Assembly: GCA_036971715.1 (NCBI GenBank)
Contig: JAVHJL010000001.1
Span: forward strand, 1,240,001-1,304,000
Length of the DNA stretch: 64,000 bases
Reading direction: 5' to 3'
DNA from: Arthrobotrys musiformis
Taxonomy: Eukaryota; Ascomycota; Orbiliomycetes; Orbiliales; Orbiliaceae
A program made the translations under genes and the position numbers. Under the pieces are notes generated by a model. It had not been told where the DNA came from. It worked only from the letters and a program-made list of their open reading frames with translations, and ran no database searches. This document shows positions 23,701 through 36,214 of the stretch, piece by piece; the stretch's first letter is position 1; each line of letters begins with the position of its first letter.

Positions 23701-26700
23701 GACTTGGTATGCCCGGTGTGTAAGGCAGCCCCTCGGGCAGAGATACCGTTCGGTTCTACGGAACCGCCCTATTAATCGAGGTCGAAATGATTTAAAGGTA
23801 ATCATTCATATAATAATTTCCGGGATTATTAATATTGAATACAACCTGAACAAGACAAAGTATTTATTGCATGCCTAAGTTGAGTCGGTACTAAGGAATG
23901 CAGAAAGAAGCAGCTAGCAGGCATATTTATACGATACTATTCACTGGGGGTTAGTTTGGCCATAGGGCTGGGTTTGAGTGGGCCCGCTCCAAATATTGAA
24001 CAGCGAGTGGGGCACTAGCAATCGTAATTGGATATTGTATTAAATCTATCAGAGGTTTCCTAAAATTCATAACGTTGAGTATGGTATTTTTACAACCGAT
24101 CTACGAGCCCTCTTTTTGAAATCCTACCGGAAAGTTCGAGCGTTCTTTGTGTAGCAAGTCCGTAAAGTGCTTCTGTATATGCAAGAATGTGTAGATTTTA
24201 GAGTAGGATAAGATGGCTTCGATAGACTAAGTATTTCTCGAGATCGTAGGGAGGAATGGTCCACGTCTCTCCTTCTGGGCGGCCATGCATTAGGTAAAAC
24301 TCGGTCTTAAGTCGAAACTAACGGTAATAAAGCCACCTCCGAGACACAAGGGATCAAGCAGCATATGATATATTTCTTAGTGGAAATGGCATCCTACATC
24401 TTATGTAGTGGGCTCAAATTATTATCAGTAGTACACAGCGGAAAACTTTTCGAGCGGCACAATTTATGAGAATGTGTATAAGCCATCCGGCATTGTCACG
24501 TCCAATGTTTGGTTCTCTCAGAGTTAGGAGCTAGGCATATATTCGAGGCTACATTGATCCTAGCTATTTTTGAAATATATATGTTATTTTCTTGGTGTTA
24601 AAGGTTTCTGGTATCGGCCGTGCGAGACTTTATCGTTGTGAACGCTCGTGTAAACCATGGGGCATATTTTTTATCAAGGTGAACCGAAATTGTGGATCAT
24701 GGGATTTTAAAAGTACTTTTCAACAAAATAGTGGACAGGTGATAAATAAGATACATTTATAATGCTATAAATTTGCTAATCACTATGAGGAATAGAAGCT
24801 AGTATCGTGGTCTCGAGGGTACTGGTACCGGGGCTATGGCGGAGTACAAATCGTTCCTAATTGTATACAACGGAGTAAAAATTCAAAAGATTTCAGGGTA
24901 TTAACCGGATAAAGACCCGCGCGTATATTTATTATCTCGTAAACCAAATGTAGCTGCGGATGTGTATTTATATAGCCCTGCCGTTTCCATGCATGTATGT
25001 GGGCCCATTCTTATGGAGCCATGTGCATGTATATATACAGAGATACATAGAATGTGTCTTGTCTCTAGACCCCTTGGCTTTACACCCCAAAAGAACTTTA
25101 GAGTTAGGTCGTCAGGTGAGTAGATTCCTAGGATTCTAGAAAGGTATATATGTAAGGTGTGCATTTCTTTTTCTTTTGACCTCGGGGGTCAGCATTTCTC
25201 GTTAGCTATAGCCGCTATCGATAAAACATCATATCGACACTCATGATCAATGTATACAGCAATTAATTCCGTGTGAAGAGTCAATATATATATTTTTCAC
25301 CCTGTTCCTAGCCTCGGGCTATACACCACAAAGAATCTTGTTCTATCCTCTGAATTAAAAAATGGTATACGGTCATGCATACAATCCTTAAACCGCCATG
25401 GGGCGGGTTGAGAATAGAATCTGTAGGTGATACAAGCGGGCCTCATTCTCACAGGTGTAAACTCTCATGGGATAAATACCCTACAAAACGTTGGAGAGAT
25501 TTCAGTTTTCTTTGAATCCAAAGACCGGGTTTTTGAGCGACATTTTTTTTTTTTGCAGTCTAAGTGTGTGCACGGGATGTGCTAGGATCTCGGACATCTT
25601 GACGATTTTCTTCAAAATAGTATTCCAGCTGTCGGCCTTGCAGTACTACTGATCTGGTCCCGTCTATTACTCCTCTCAGACGGAAATATATCGTAGGTCT
25701 ACTACGTGAATCCACATAGGTTAAGCGACATAGACATTATTACTTGATACGGCCACGATTCCCTAAAATATGTCGATCTTTGCTGATCGTACATCTAGTA
25801 GTACACTGCCGTTTAAAGTTTTGTTAATTTCGATCAGCTGGTATCCGATCAGACTGATGGATCTTCCGGCGTTCAAAATGCAACAAGTTGGCCCATGGTC
25901 CGTCGGCGAATTCGAACATTGAAATGAAGGGATTATACCCTGATCAGCTGGGTGGAACGGGTGGAATTGGGATAGATTGACATGATTGGCACATGTGGTA
26001 TAAAACAGCCCTGGACTCGAGGCGATAAAATAGCCTCAAATATATAGCAAATTTTGCATGTCACGTTCATTGTTAACATGTTGCAACGCTATTTGTAGAT
26101 CTACAGACTGTAGAGATATCCCTTTGTGCGGTCTGGGTTCGAGATCTAGACTAAGCTGCGGCGACTATGTCTACGGGCCGTGTTATATATACAGGCTGTG
26201 ATTATTATATCTACAGGGTGAGGTCGGGTGACTTGCGGTATGCGTATGTGGATCCAATTGATTAGAATGTATAATATAGGCCTGAGATATTCACGCTTAA
26301 ACCACATGGTGAGACAGTGAAAGGGTCTAGTACTATTGGTTTTAGATAGCTTCGGCATTTTGAGGCACTGGAAACCAAGCTGGCTAGGAGTTTCAAGATC
26401 CTAAATATACTGACCACCGCGCGGATATGAGAACCGGCTCACTGAGAAACATAACCCGAGTCTGGCACCGGGTTTGTAGCTAGTCCTAATCAGAAAGGGT
26501 TTATCGAGGTTTATCATTCTACATACCTAGGTAATTGGGAGGATATACTCTGGTGAAATTTAGGGCATACCGATGACCTTACAGCCTAGATGTAGATGTC
26601 TCGGGGGCCCGGCTGTAGAATGTCTTCGGGTATGCTATGCTGTGTGCTTGATCTACGAGGTATAGACGTCTAGCTATCCCATATTCACAAAGTGTATAGT

Positions 26701-29039
26701 GGTATGGCTATCTTCAACATTCTTCAGGAGCCAGAAAAAAGGATCGTTGGAAATTTATCAATTACATTTCTACATTCATCGATTTACACAGTCCAATTTG
26801 CCGCACAAAATTGCAACAAGGACAACACACACATGGTGTGGTAAAATGGTGCCGTTATAAGGTACTGTTTCAAATACCGAGCTGTCAATTCAGACCTAGA
26901 ACCAACGTAACTCTCCCGCGGAATGGGAAATCGTCACCTGTCACTATAGGGGAAAGCTGTACGTCAGGCATGGGAAAGGGGGGGTAGCCGGTATGTCGTT
27001 CCTCTCAAACTCGATACATGTATGGCACCCCCCTTGCGTAATCAAGCATGGCCGCGAGCTCTCTAGCTCCGATCGGGTTCAATTTTGATCAATGTGGATA
27101 ATTGATTGCTATCTTGAAATTCTACTATGCTGATTTTGTGGGGGGTTTCTTTAACTTTTAGATTTAAGAAATTTGTCCCTGGCGTTTATTTTATTTTAAC
27201 TTTATTCCCTTCAATTGATATCCATCGGGTTCCAGCGGGGTTTAGTTCAAACTCGTGCGATCTTCGATTGTAATAGCTGTTGGACTTAGCAGTGATAGCA
27301 CGGAAGTTTCCACGCAAGGTATCCCAACTTTTACACCAACTTTTGCCAATCCGGTCAGCCGATGATGACTGCAAAATTGGAAAATTCTGACTTTATTAGC
27401 AAGGATGGAGAAAATAGATTGATCGCTTCGAGCCAATGACGTTACGTTTCAGGCCTTGCTGGGAAATACGGGTAGGGTTGCTTTCGACCTAACATTCAGA
27501 TTTTAAAAGCCCCCGGAAAAGGCAGTCTTATTGAGTCTCAAAACTTGGAAAAATAGCCCGAGCTCTACTATGGAACTAAGCAAGCCGTGCCAGCCTGTGC
27601 GCGCTCGGGGGTAAAAAAGAACATTCGTGGACGCGTTCACATCGGATGTTCAGGCCACTCACGTTCGAACTGGTTTTGCTCGCCTGTCAGAAAGCGATCT
27701 GGCATTTAATGCCCGATTTCAATATGGGTTTCCGCTTCCGAAAGCTTCAACATTTTATTGAGAGGCTTTCCTGGATTGACGGACTAAACCAGAAATGAAT
27801 AAGTGATTGGATTTTTTGTTCTTTCTTGAATTTCCTCACCCTGACGGGCGTGGCGGGTGATGAAATTACAGAGTAATGTGGGCTTGCAAATGCTTCCCCC
27901 TGTCTGGGCCAATTCGAAAAATAGCAGCTAAAGTGGTGTTTTGCTTTTGCGGGCTGCGACGCGAAGCACGCGTTCTGGTTGGTCTGCGCCGTGGGTAAAA
28001 GTCTTGGCAGGTCGGGTTAGGGGGAAACGACCGAATGTGTTGGTGCCAACGCATCGGCAGAGTCACACGGCGAGCCCGCATTGACATCAACCTCAACCTG
28101 AAGCAGTTGACCTCCCAGCCACCGCATTTTATATGCATCTTGCAGGTCGACCACAGTGACCTCAAATCGAATAGAATCGAATCAAATCAATCTAATCGTG
28201 CTGCTTGGATTCAATAGGTATGCATTTGTTGCATTTACGTTGATTGACTAGCTATCTGCGCTTCGGAGATGAGGCCGGAAAGGAATGGGTCCCAGCAAGT
28301 ATATGTAAGTATGTATGCACCTTGCCCCGCCATTCTACTCGATATCGATAGATCCTTAAGATGCTTCAATGCCTTTTTAAAATCAATGCTGTCTTGACAT
28401 AGCCACCGACTCCGATTGCCAAAGGCTGCGAGGAAGGCTCCAAAATGACGAGCTGCAAGCCTCAGCAGGAAGTAAGATTGTCGTTATCAGCCCTAACCTT
28501 GTATGGGTCTCCCACTAGCCCAACAGGAAGAGAGATCACGTCTCCCCACCTTTTTTTTCGAGCTAGCTGCAGATGGAAAGCAAATTGGCTTTTGTAGCGT
28601 CACCACACCATTCGTCGACATGCCGGTCATGCACGGTTTGTCGGCGGCATCGACTAGAGGATCGATGCAATGGGCTCTTCCCATATGATATCTTGTTGAT
28701 ATTTTGGATGTTTCGAGCCTGTAGACGCGAGATGGGTTCGCGCATCGCATTGTACCGTGTATACGAATACACACATACACAATCGGGCACTCGATGGAAC
28801 GATATGATAACAATGCAATGCGATGGTGGTGCCCACTGTCAACGGGAAATACCTCTCCCATCGATATGACAGGGTTATCTCTCGAATACCTTGTACGATG
28901 TGATATGGCATGCGCATGATACCAAACTTGTGTGGAACAGCTTCGGAACCGGACCTGTCCAAGGCAGAGGTACGGAGTACATTACCTCCACACGGCGTAT
29001 GTACATTACATATGTTAATGTACATGTCCAAGTATTTCC
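20779..29039. other. long gene-free, A+T-richer tract
   Basis: 20779 to about 21700 is probably the 3' UTR and flank of the upstream transcription factor (T-rich, CT runs). From 21.7 to 29 kb every open frame is short and none carries a recognisable motif, reverse transcriptase or transposase signature. Scattered similar fragments (for example 25060-25110 against 25300-25350) suggest old, heavily mutated repeats. No RNA gene was recognised. Confidence 0.5.
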
Positions 29040-30537
29040 CGAGTCACTAATCGCTCGCTACCCACCTACTTAGCCTGTTCGTCTGAGTTCATCTCTCCCG
29101 CTCCCCTCCTTCTTGATTCTCCTCCTTCTCTTTCCATCTTCACATCGTCGCATTCTTCTTTTTTCCCTTCTGTTTCTTTCTGTGCTATTGGTAGACGTAT
29201 TCCTCCTCGTTCTCACGAGCCTTTACGTTTCTTCAACCCCCCGACCGATAGTATTAATAGATCTTCTCCCTCTATCTTTATCTCCCGACGACGGATAAGT
29301 GAAGTGACCTAACTGTGATTGTTAGCCGGGCGTCAAGTAAGTCGGGTCAGCGTGAGCAGAGGCCGTGGATAAGGGTACGGTGTTTCATCTTTCCACCCCC
29401 AGTACCCCCCAGTTAGCATCGGTTGGAGCGGACAGGCAGCTTTCGCTTTCACCACACTTCTTCAATCAGCTTGCTGAATCGGGCCTCATTGCCAGGAATC
29501 AACCTCCTTTCAGCTGCTGGCACCCCAAATTTCGGCGCTTACCCTTTCCTCCATTTTTCTTTCTTTTTGACGAGAACGTGTAAGAACGAACGAGCGAGTG
29601 CGAACGAGAGAACTTTACTCCTTTGCTGCTCATGAATTGAAGCGTGGGCATTTTAGCCATTCTAACCCGAAATAATTGCACACACCTGGCCAGGGCGTGC
29701 GTGGGAAGAAAAAGAAGGCTTTGAACAGTGAGAGACATTCTCGTCCGCCCATATTTTCTTATTCCCGGTCGTCCTTTTACTGGTGTTCCGGCCCCAATTT
29801 TCTACCCGTCGTCACCCACTTTTTTTCCTTCCTTTCCTTGCCCGTCTGCTGCTTGCCTGCTTGTGCACAGTAGTTACCGTCGTCCAGTTCAGCTTGCCTG
29901 CCTGCCTGCTGCTTCTTATTCTTATTCTTGGTCTTGTTCTATTCATATTCTTAATTATACATATTATCCAATCCTTCCAATTGACGACCGCACTCTCTCA
30001 CACACACTCACACACTCCTTCACATTGAATTGTTCTGATTCCGTTCTGTGCTACCTTTCCGAATTTCACATCCTTCCTTACTGGACAAAAGAGGGCTTGC
30101 TTCCGACCGTGCCTGATTTTTTTTAATTTTTTTTAGTGCTTTGACATCTGACAAAGATAGAAGAGAACAAGGACCAGAAAGAAAAAAAAGGACCTTCTCT
30201 GTCACATTGGTTTCACATCCTACACCTCCGTTTGGACGACATAAGGAACTCTTCCACCGACCTTCTCCGACGACCTCCCACAACCATTTTTCACCATCTC
30301 CATCACCACTAACTATCCAACTGACTAAACTATTCCAACCAACCAAATCTCGACAACCCTGAAAAGAAAAAAAAAAAAATTGACAGTGAAAAAAATTCAT
30401 GCACTGCCAGAGGGGCATCATCTTGAGACATATTAAGCATCGACACTAGTAGACGCGTGGGATTCACGCGTAATCGCATTTCATTTTTTTTTCAGTTTCC
30501 CCCTTCTGCGTTGTACCGCCATCCCAAGATATTCCAG
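29040..30537 (+). promoter_or_regulatory. CT-rich promoter and leader of the forkhead gene
   Basis: About 1.5 kb of strongly pyrimidine-biased sequence precedes ATG 30538. A GTAAGT donor at 29337 and a poly-T/CAG acceptor at 30483-30495 could bound a long leader intron. In that case the in-frame ATG at 30457 would be intronic, which is one reason to prefer the start at 30538. Short upstream ATG frames are present, for example at 29113 and 29728. Confidence 0.4.
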
Positions 30538-32724
30538 ATGGAGGGTTCGACAAAATCGACGGCTTCGGCCATGCCGGTTCATCCAACTGTCACAAATGCC
30601 TTCAAACCTGCTGCCGACAGTTTCAGATACTTCTCTCCAAATTCCAGCCCCGACAGTGTAAAGAATGGTGGCAGGTCGAGATCCTCCTCGACATCGCCAA
30701 GTGCAAAGAAAGTCTCTGCTCTCCAGGAAATCTCAGGCAATATCAAAGACGGCCGACCGCCTCAACAGCAGAATTTCAAATTTAAGCCTCCGACCACTTC
30801 TAACCCCTCTCCTTCCAAGGGTACTTCACTACAGGATAAGATGCCACCTCCGCCTAGGGGTTCGTTGAAGAATAACGTCAACCTGCCGCCTCCTGCCCGA
30901 CCTAATTTCACATCGATCTCTCCGACGAAGAGACCCCCTTTGTCAGTCTTCAGTACTTCTTCGCATACTAGAAAATCATCTTTGGGTGCATTGACACCGG
31001 TTTCGGCGTCGGTGAACAAGGAGAACCTGCTTCCTGACGAGCAGTTACTCCATGATGCATTGATTAAGGATCTTACTGGCCTCAGCCCTGAAAAACCCAT
31101 CAAGGCCGCTGCGCCTCTCCCGCCTCCCGCTGTAACTGTAACAAAGCCAGTTGAAAAGAAAGTCAAGGAGACAAAGTCCAGAGCCGCACCCCCCACCTTT
31201 AGTGTCGGGCCGGCTCCTACTGATACCCTCCCTGATCCGTCTGAACTTCCTATCCCTGAAGATGATGGAACAAAGCCACACTATAGCTATGCCAATCTCA
31301 TTGGCATGGCTTTGATCCGTGCACCCGGTCGGAAACTCACACTCGCTCACATCTACAAATGGATCTCGACACATTTTACATTTTATAAGTCGGCTGATTC
31401 GGGCTGGCAAAATAGCATCAGACACAACCTTAGCTTGAGCCAAAAGTTCGTTAAGGTCGAGCGCCCAAAGGATGATCCGGGTAAGGGAAACTACTGGACA
31501 ATTGCGGAAGGCTACGAATATGAATTCATCAAGATGAAGACCAGAAGAGGGTCGGCAATTGTCAATAGCACTGTTGCAAGGAAGAAGTCATCGCAGGATC
31601 TGACAGCGACATTGAAGAAGGAGGATCTCCCAGTTGTCAAGACTGAGCCACTACCAAAACCCATTGACCATCTAGCGGTCCCCGCGACCGATGATTTCCC
31701 CACCATATCATCAGACGCCACTATTGATGAGGCCACCTTGGAACCCGATTACCAAGGACTCACATCCCAGGCAGATTTCATTGGAGATTCATTCACATCG
31801 CTTTTCGAGGAGGGGTTACCGATACCCAGTGGCCTTCTTTCTGAGGCATTAGCACCTGCACCATCATCCCCTCCTATCATGCACTCCTCCCCTCCAATTA
31901 CACGGCGCCATAGATCACCTGGCGCTGATCGTCTATTCTCATCGTCGAAAACGACTAAGAGAAAGAGGCTTTCTGGAGGTCATGATATCGATGATAGCGG
32001 ATACTTCTCAGGTTTGGACTCGTCGGTTACCCGACACAAGACTGGAATGGGACCACCAAAGAAAATTCGAAGAGGTCGTGCTGAGGAGGAGCTTGCTCGT
32101 ATTCGTAGCTCTTCTGCTGCAATGGAAAGCCCTGTCCCCCGTATGGGCGGTAGGTCACCTATGCTTCCCGGCTCGTCGTCACCTTTACGAGCCTATGACC
32201 GCTCTCATAAGCCAGCATTAGCGCCAAAGACTCCTATCTCTGCTGTCAAGGCGATCTCCAAACCACCGGCCTCGGCCAGCCCAGGTGCTAACCTAAGAAT
32301 GCACCGCAATCTTGTGAGAAATCTTGTGGGATCGCCAATAAAGGGCATGGAGCTCCTTAGCGATGAGCCATCCTGGATGCAAAGCTGGGATTTTGGTGGG
32401 AACGATACCGCTTGGGACTCGAATATGTTTCAGTCGTGGGAGCAATGGGTCGAACCTGCCGAACCTGGTTTGGTTGAGGATCTTGATAACTACTTTGATA
32501 CCTCCTTCTTCCAGTCGCCAGTCCGAGACCCAAGCCCCAAACGCCTGGATAAGAAGGTCCCAGCAACAAACATTTTCGAAGACTTGGAGCCGGCTAGCGA
32601 TGATATGCCAGCAGTCGCTTCCAAGGCTATCGATATTGTTGCAGCCATGAGACAGGGCGCCGAGAAGATCAGGTCGGTCACCGAGCGGCCTGGAATGTCT
32701 CGTGTTACCTCCCTCAAGTTCTAG
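30538..32724 (+). CDS. forkhead transcription factor, Sep1/Hcm1-like, 728 aa
   Basis: Winged-helix DNA-binding regulator; by family, fungal proteins of this type control cell-cycle (M/G1, septation or G1/S) genes. It is a single exon ending at TAG. The forkhead domain lies at about residues 246-333, with KPHYSYANLIGMAL, helix-3 core WQNSIRHNLSLSQKFVKVER and GKGNYW. GWQNSIRHNLSL and the KVERPKDDPGKG wing resemble S. pombe Sep1 more than the FHA-containing Fkh1/2 type, and no FHA domain is visible. The N-terminal 240 residues are Ser/Pro-rich with several S/T-P sites, as is the C-terminal tail, suggesting CDK regulation. Start: ATG 30538 (MEGSTKS) was preferred over in-frame ATG 30457, because a poly-T/CAG acceptor lies between them. 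It is convergent with SPC1. Confidence 0.92.
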   Translation: MEGSTKSTASAMPVHPTVTNAFKPAADSFRYFSPNSSPDSVKNGGRSRSSSTSPSAKKVSALQEISGNIKDGRPPQQQNFKFKPPTTSNPSPSKGTSLQDKMPPPPRGSLKNNVNLPPPARPNFTSISPTKRPPLSVFSTSSHTRKSSLGALTPVSASVNKENLLPDEQLLHDALIKDLTGLSPEKPIKAAAPLPPPAVTVTKPVEKKVKETKSRAAPPTFSVGPAPTDTLPDPSELPIPEDDGTKPHYSYANLIGMALIRAPGRKLTLAHIYKWISTHFTFYKSADSGWQNSIRHNLSLSQKFVKVERPKDDPGKGNYWTIAEGYEYEFIKMKTRRGSAIVNSTVARKKSSQDLTATLKKEDLPVVKTEPLPKPIDHLAVPATDDFPTISSDATIDEATLEPDYQGLTSQADFIGDSFTSLFEEGLPIPSGLLSEALAPAPSSPPIMHSSPPITRRHRSPGADRLFSSSKTTKRKRLSGGHDIDDSGYFSGLDSSVTRHKTGMGPPKKIRRGRAEEELARIRSSSAAMESPVPRMGGRSPMLPGSSSPLRAYDRSHKPALAPKTPISAVKAISKPPASASPGANLRMHRNLVRNLVGSPIKGMELLSDEPSWMQSWDFGGNDTAWDSNMFQSWEQWVEPAEPGLVEDLDNYFDTSFFQSPVRDPSPKRLDKKVPATNIFEDLEPASDDMPAVASKAIDIVAAMRQGAEKIRSVTERPGMSRVTSLKF

Positions 32725-34329
32725 CCCCATACCCTCCTCCTCCGAGCACGCCTGATGATCCCGACGAGACACTGACAAAATACCCTCACGCTTTTCATTT
32801 CTGTTCGTCTTGATTGCATTCCGAACATCTTGGGACTCTGAAGTTTGACCAGAGTCAACGATCTAAACGACTTTAACTCGACACGTCTCTCTATCTCAAC
32901 CACACACTCTTCGATATTTCCTCGACCTTTCCTCTCTTTGCTTAGTACACCGTGCGACGCCCCCTTTCGTACATTCTGGGACTCTTGTTTTTTTCCTTTA
33001 CCTTTTCCATGCATTGCATCCACAACTCGCATTCATGTTGTCTTTCCCTCGAATGGCAAAAGAAGGAAGGGTGGTGAAATTCCGGTTTTCTTGTTCTTCA
33101 TCTGTCCTTCATCATAGCGATATTTGCGACTCCTATCTTTATCGTTTTTAACTCTTGTTTTATTATTGGGTGGTTTCAACCGTACACACTTGTATTCCGA
33201 GTCAAGGTCAGGTATGTTTTTTTAAAGTCCTTGAATCGATTTATGCTTCCAGCCTTTTGTTTTATTTATTTATACTTCTATCTTCTCTTCAAAGCCTATT
33301 CATGTTCCCTTCTGGTGTATATGTTTCTCTCGAACCATCCTATAATCCTCCTTTTTTTTGTATACCTGGTAATATCTTTTTTTTTTTTTTTTGGTCTACT
33401 CATCCAACGTACGTACGACGAGATCGATGCCTACCGACACGTTCCTTTGGCCTTTTTTATAATAACCTTTACCGATCTATTGACTGCTTGTCTATTTTGG
33501 ATTTTTACGTCGTTGAGCCTGTTTGCTGTTCTTTGTCTATTATTTTTTGATTCCTGCTGTCCTTGTCTTTACAGGAGCTTTTAGGAGAAACCCAAAACCT
33601 TGTTGGCTTGTCTCTTTCCTTTTTTCTTACCTTTTTTTCAAAAGGAACAAAAAGAAACAATCAATCTTGTAACTATTTAAAGAAGCTCTTCTCTCTTTTC
33701 ACCCATATGTGGACGAATAACTTCGTAGACCTTTTTCTATTCTTTCGGGACAGAGAGGAAAGGAAAGGTCGTGAATTGGGGTGGTTTCTTTTTTTTGTCA
33801 AAGATGTATCTAAAGTAGCTAGAAACTTGAAATACCAAAAACAGATTAAAAATATATTTTTATCACCATTCCTTGATTACTCGATTTGATTTTACTCGGT
33901 ATTTTTTGTCTGAAAGGGGAGAGGGAGGTATGCAGAGACGTTTTGCACAACTGTTAAATCAGGTACCTGAACCGTTGAACCTCCCCCGGATTCAGGTATG
34001 ATTAACCAGAGGCCATGGATAGTAGCGACGGCTTTTGTGTTCATTTATGCACTTCAAAAAATCTCCGGGAAACTATAGTTACTTTGAAGAAAGGACCTGG
34101 GGAAAGAAGGCTAGAAAGGGAGAGGGAAATAAACCCTTCCCATTCCACCGGCTTGGAATATCAGACATGACATATGGGTAGCAATGCACCCAACATTCCC
34201 CGCACGTCTCTGGAATCCCCAACCCACGGATAAACCAAAAAAGACAAGAAAAATTAATAGAATCGTATACATGCGTAGATACACCAAAATGCTAACCCAA
34301 GAAAACCACCACAACCACGTGAGTTAAAA
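32725..34329. other. T-rich 3' flank between convergent forkhead and SPC1 genes
   Basis: Strongly T-rich on the plus strand with many poly-T runs (for example at about 33380), consistent with a long 3' UTR and termination region of the forkhead gene. The open frames here are low-complexity Phe/Leu/Ser translations of T/C runs and are not credible proteins. Confidence 0.5.
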
Positions 34330-34794
34330 TCATGTCCTAACCTTCACCTCCTCCCCATCGACCACAATAGTCCCCACCCCACCACTACTCTTCCCCCCAC
34401 CCCCCGAAGAAAGAAACCTAACGGGAGCTTGGTTGTAAAAAGGCCATGGCGGAACAACAGCCAAGAACGTGAGTGCCGTGCCCGCGAGGCAGATGTACAG
34501 CGTATACACGATATTCTGCGACACAAATCCGGCGAGGAAGCCAACTATTGCGGAGACGGTGAGGGTGTATGTTGTTATTTGTTCCGCGAGTTTTTGGCCC
34601 TGGATGGAAATGTATACATATTAGTATTCCAAAGGCTTTGCTTTGCGGTGATACCTGGCATAGTGGGGTGGTTGTTTATACCTGAAAGTCCTGTGAGATT
34701 ATACGGTTAGCTTAGTAACTATCAAGCTGTGAGTTCAAGGACTTACGATGAATCCATCGACAATGGCTTGGAATTGATCTTGTATTGCCTCCAT
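34330..34794 (-). CDS. spc1: signal peptidase complex subunit 1 (SPC12 family), 108 aa
   Basis: Non-catalytic membrane subunit of the ER signal peptidase complex. Three exons join in phase: 34794-34747 (MEAIQDQFQAIVDGFI), a 9-nt micro-exon 34690-34682 (DFQ) and 34599-34330. The spliced product reads IDFQGQKLAEQI, matching the family hallmark D-F-x-GQ-x-LAE, so the micro-exon is required. Two hydrophobic segments follow (about TLTVSAIVGFLAGFV and NIVYTLYICLAGTALTFLAVV), then PPWPFYNQAPVRFL, equal to the conserved PPWPxY motif. The short C-terminal tail is Gly/Ser-rich. Length matches the family (about 100 aa). Both introns have clear GTA donors and CAG acceptors, with a CTAAC branch in the first. 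Confidence 0.92.
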
Positions 34795-36214
34795 GGTGGT
34801 AAATATGAATACAACGTTCTCTCAGCAGCTCGGTATAGGCGTCTTTTGCTGAACAAAAGTATGGGGGGATGCGAACAAAGTCGTGTGGACCTGGCGATGC
34901 GTGCGTAGTTCTAGTTTCGCGAAGCTTGAAATGGGCGACGGCTCGGTTGGGTTATATGTGTCCAGAAGCAGCCAATCGGCGGTTGCGATTTGGGACGTCC
35001 GGTCCAACACACTTCACCGACCATCTCCAACACTTGCAACGCAGCCGGGCTTCCCTTCGATCAAGATGATGTCGGACTGCGCTGCGGGCTAGGCTGGACT
35101 TAGTCTCGAGGCCGGGCTGGACGACAATAGGACCAATCCGAGCGGCCAATATAAAACCAAGTTCCAGACTACTGTCTTCAAGAAAATTGTACACTGTATC
35201 CAAGCCCTTTAGGAGCATAAAAAGTGACACTTGAGGCCTACCGAGATATCAATCAAAGTATAGGAAAGATAAACCAAAGCCCTTCCATCACATTAATCTA
35301 AAAACACGAAGTAAAAACTGATACAATCACGAGGATCACTACACTATAAATTTTAACATTATGACGTTAACCCCCACTGAAGAGGGTTGATATCATAGCC
35401 CCTTGACTCCGATTTATCCCTTTACAGTTTGATTTCCACGTTGTTCTCACTGTCGGGCTATATATCCCAAGGTCTGACTACTGCTATTAACAATAATGTA
35501 CTCCGTGGCCGCATATATGATCGATTTACAATGGTAGTCTTCGCCAAAGAATAGTAAATAATTTAAATTCTCCGTAAGTTAAATTGTAATATCGATATCT
35601 ACAAGTATAATCTTAAAAATTTAAAAAAGGTGGGGATAAGATCAAGAAGGGTGGGAATCGGGGGAAGAAGAATAAATAGTAATAAGAAGAGGTATAGAGA
35701 AGAAAATCAAATCAAAAACAAAAACAAAACTTTGGTTGATCGATTGCAAAGGCAAAGAAACTTCAAATGGATGATCAAGATCAATATCTGTATCCCGCTG
35801 CTGCTTTGTTTTATAAATAAAAGCGCAGCTAACGTATTGCACTAATTGCAGAAGCCATTAAAATAGGAGTATTGCAGGCGAACATCGCAGGCATAAAAAG
35901 GGCATTTTTCAGAGACGTTATTGAAAGGCCAGCGAAGGAAAAAAAAAAGGCGGACGTGAAAAGTGGAATAAAGAGGCTCGGTAGGACACAGAGGCTTTGG
36001 GAAATAAGAAAAGGTAGAACGCCACCAACAGCATAGAAAACCAAACGAAAGCGATGAAAAAATGGAAACAAAAAGAACCAAGCAAGAAAGGAAACCAGCC
36101 TTCTTTGAGCGGGGATATGAGGGGGAAAAAAGATTAGAAAAACGAGTATCATGCTCCGCGACACGATATCTATTATGGTAGAAACACATGCGTGACAAAC
36201 ATACTCTCGGACCC
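34795..36214. other. SPC1 upstream flank and BUR1 3' flank
   Basis: The first few hundred bases are the likely promoter of SPC1. The rest is A-rich and probably contains the 3' UTR of the reverse-strand BUR1 gene. An open minus-strand frame at 35842-36516 overlaps the BUR1 tail out of frame and is judged a shadow. Confidence 0.45.

Noticed and set aside
30457..30537. Upstream in-frame ATG of the forkhead gene
   Set aside because: A poly-T/CAG splice-acceptor-like site lies between it and ATG 30538, and the added residues look like translated leader.
33155..33889. Several Phe/Leu-rich open frames after the forkhead gene
   Set aside because: Translations of T-rich 3' UTR sequence without domain content.
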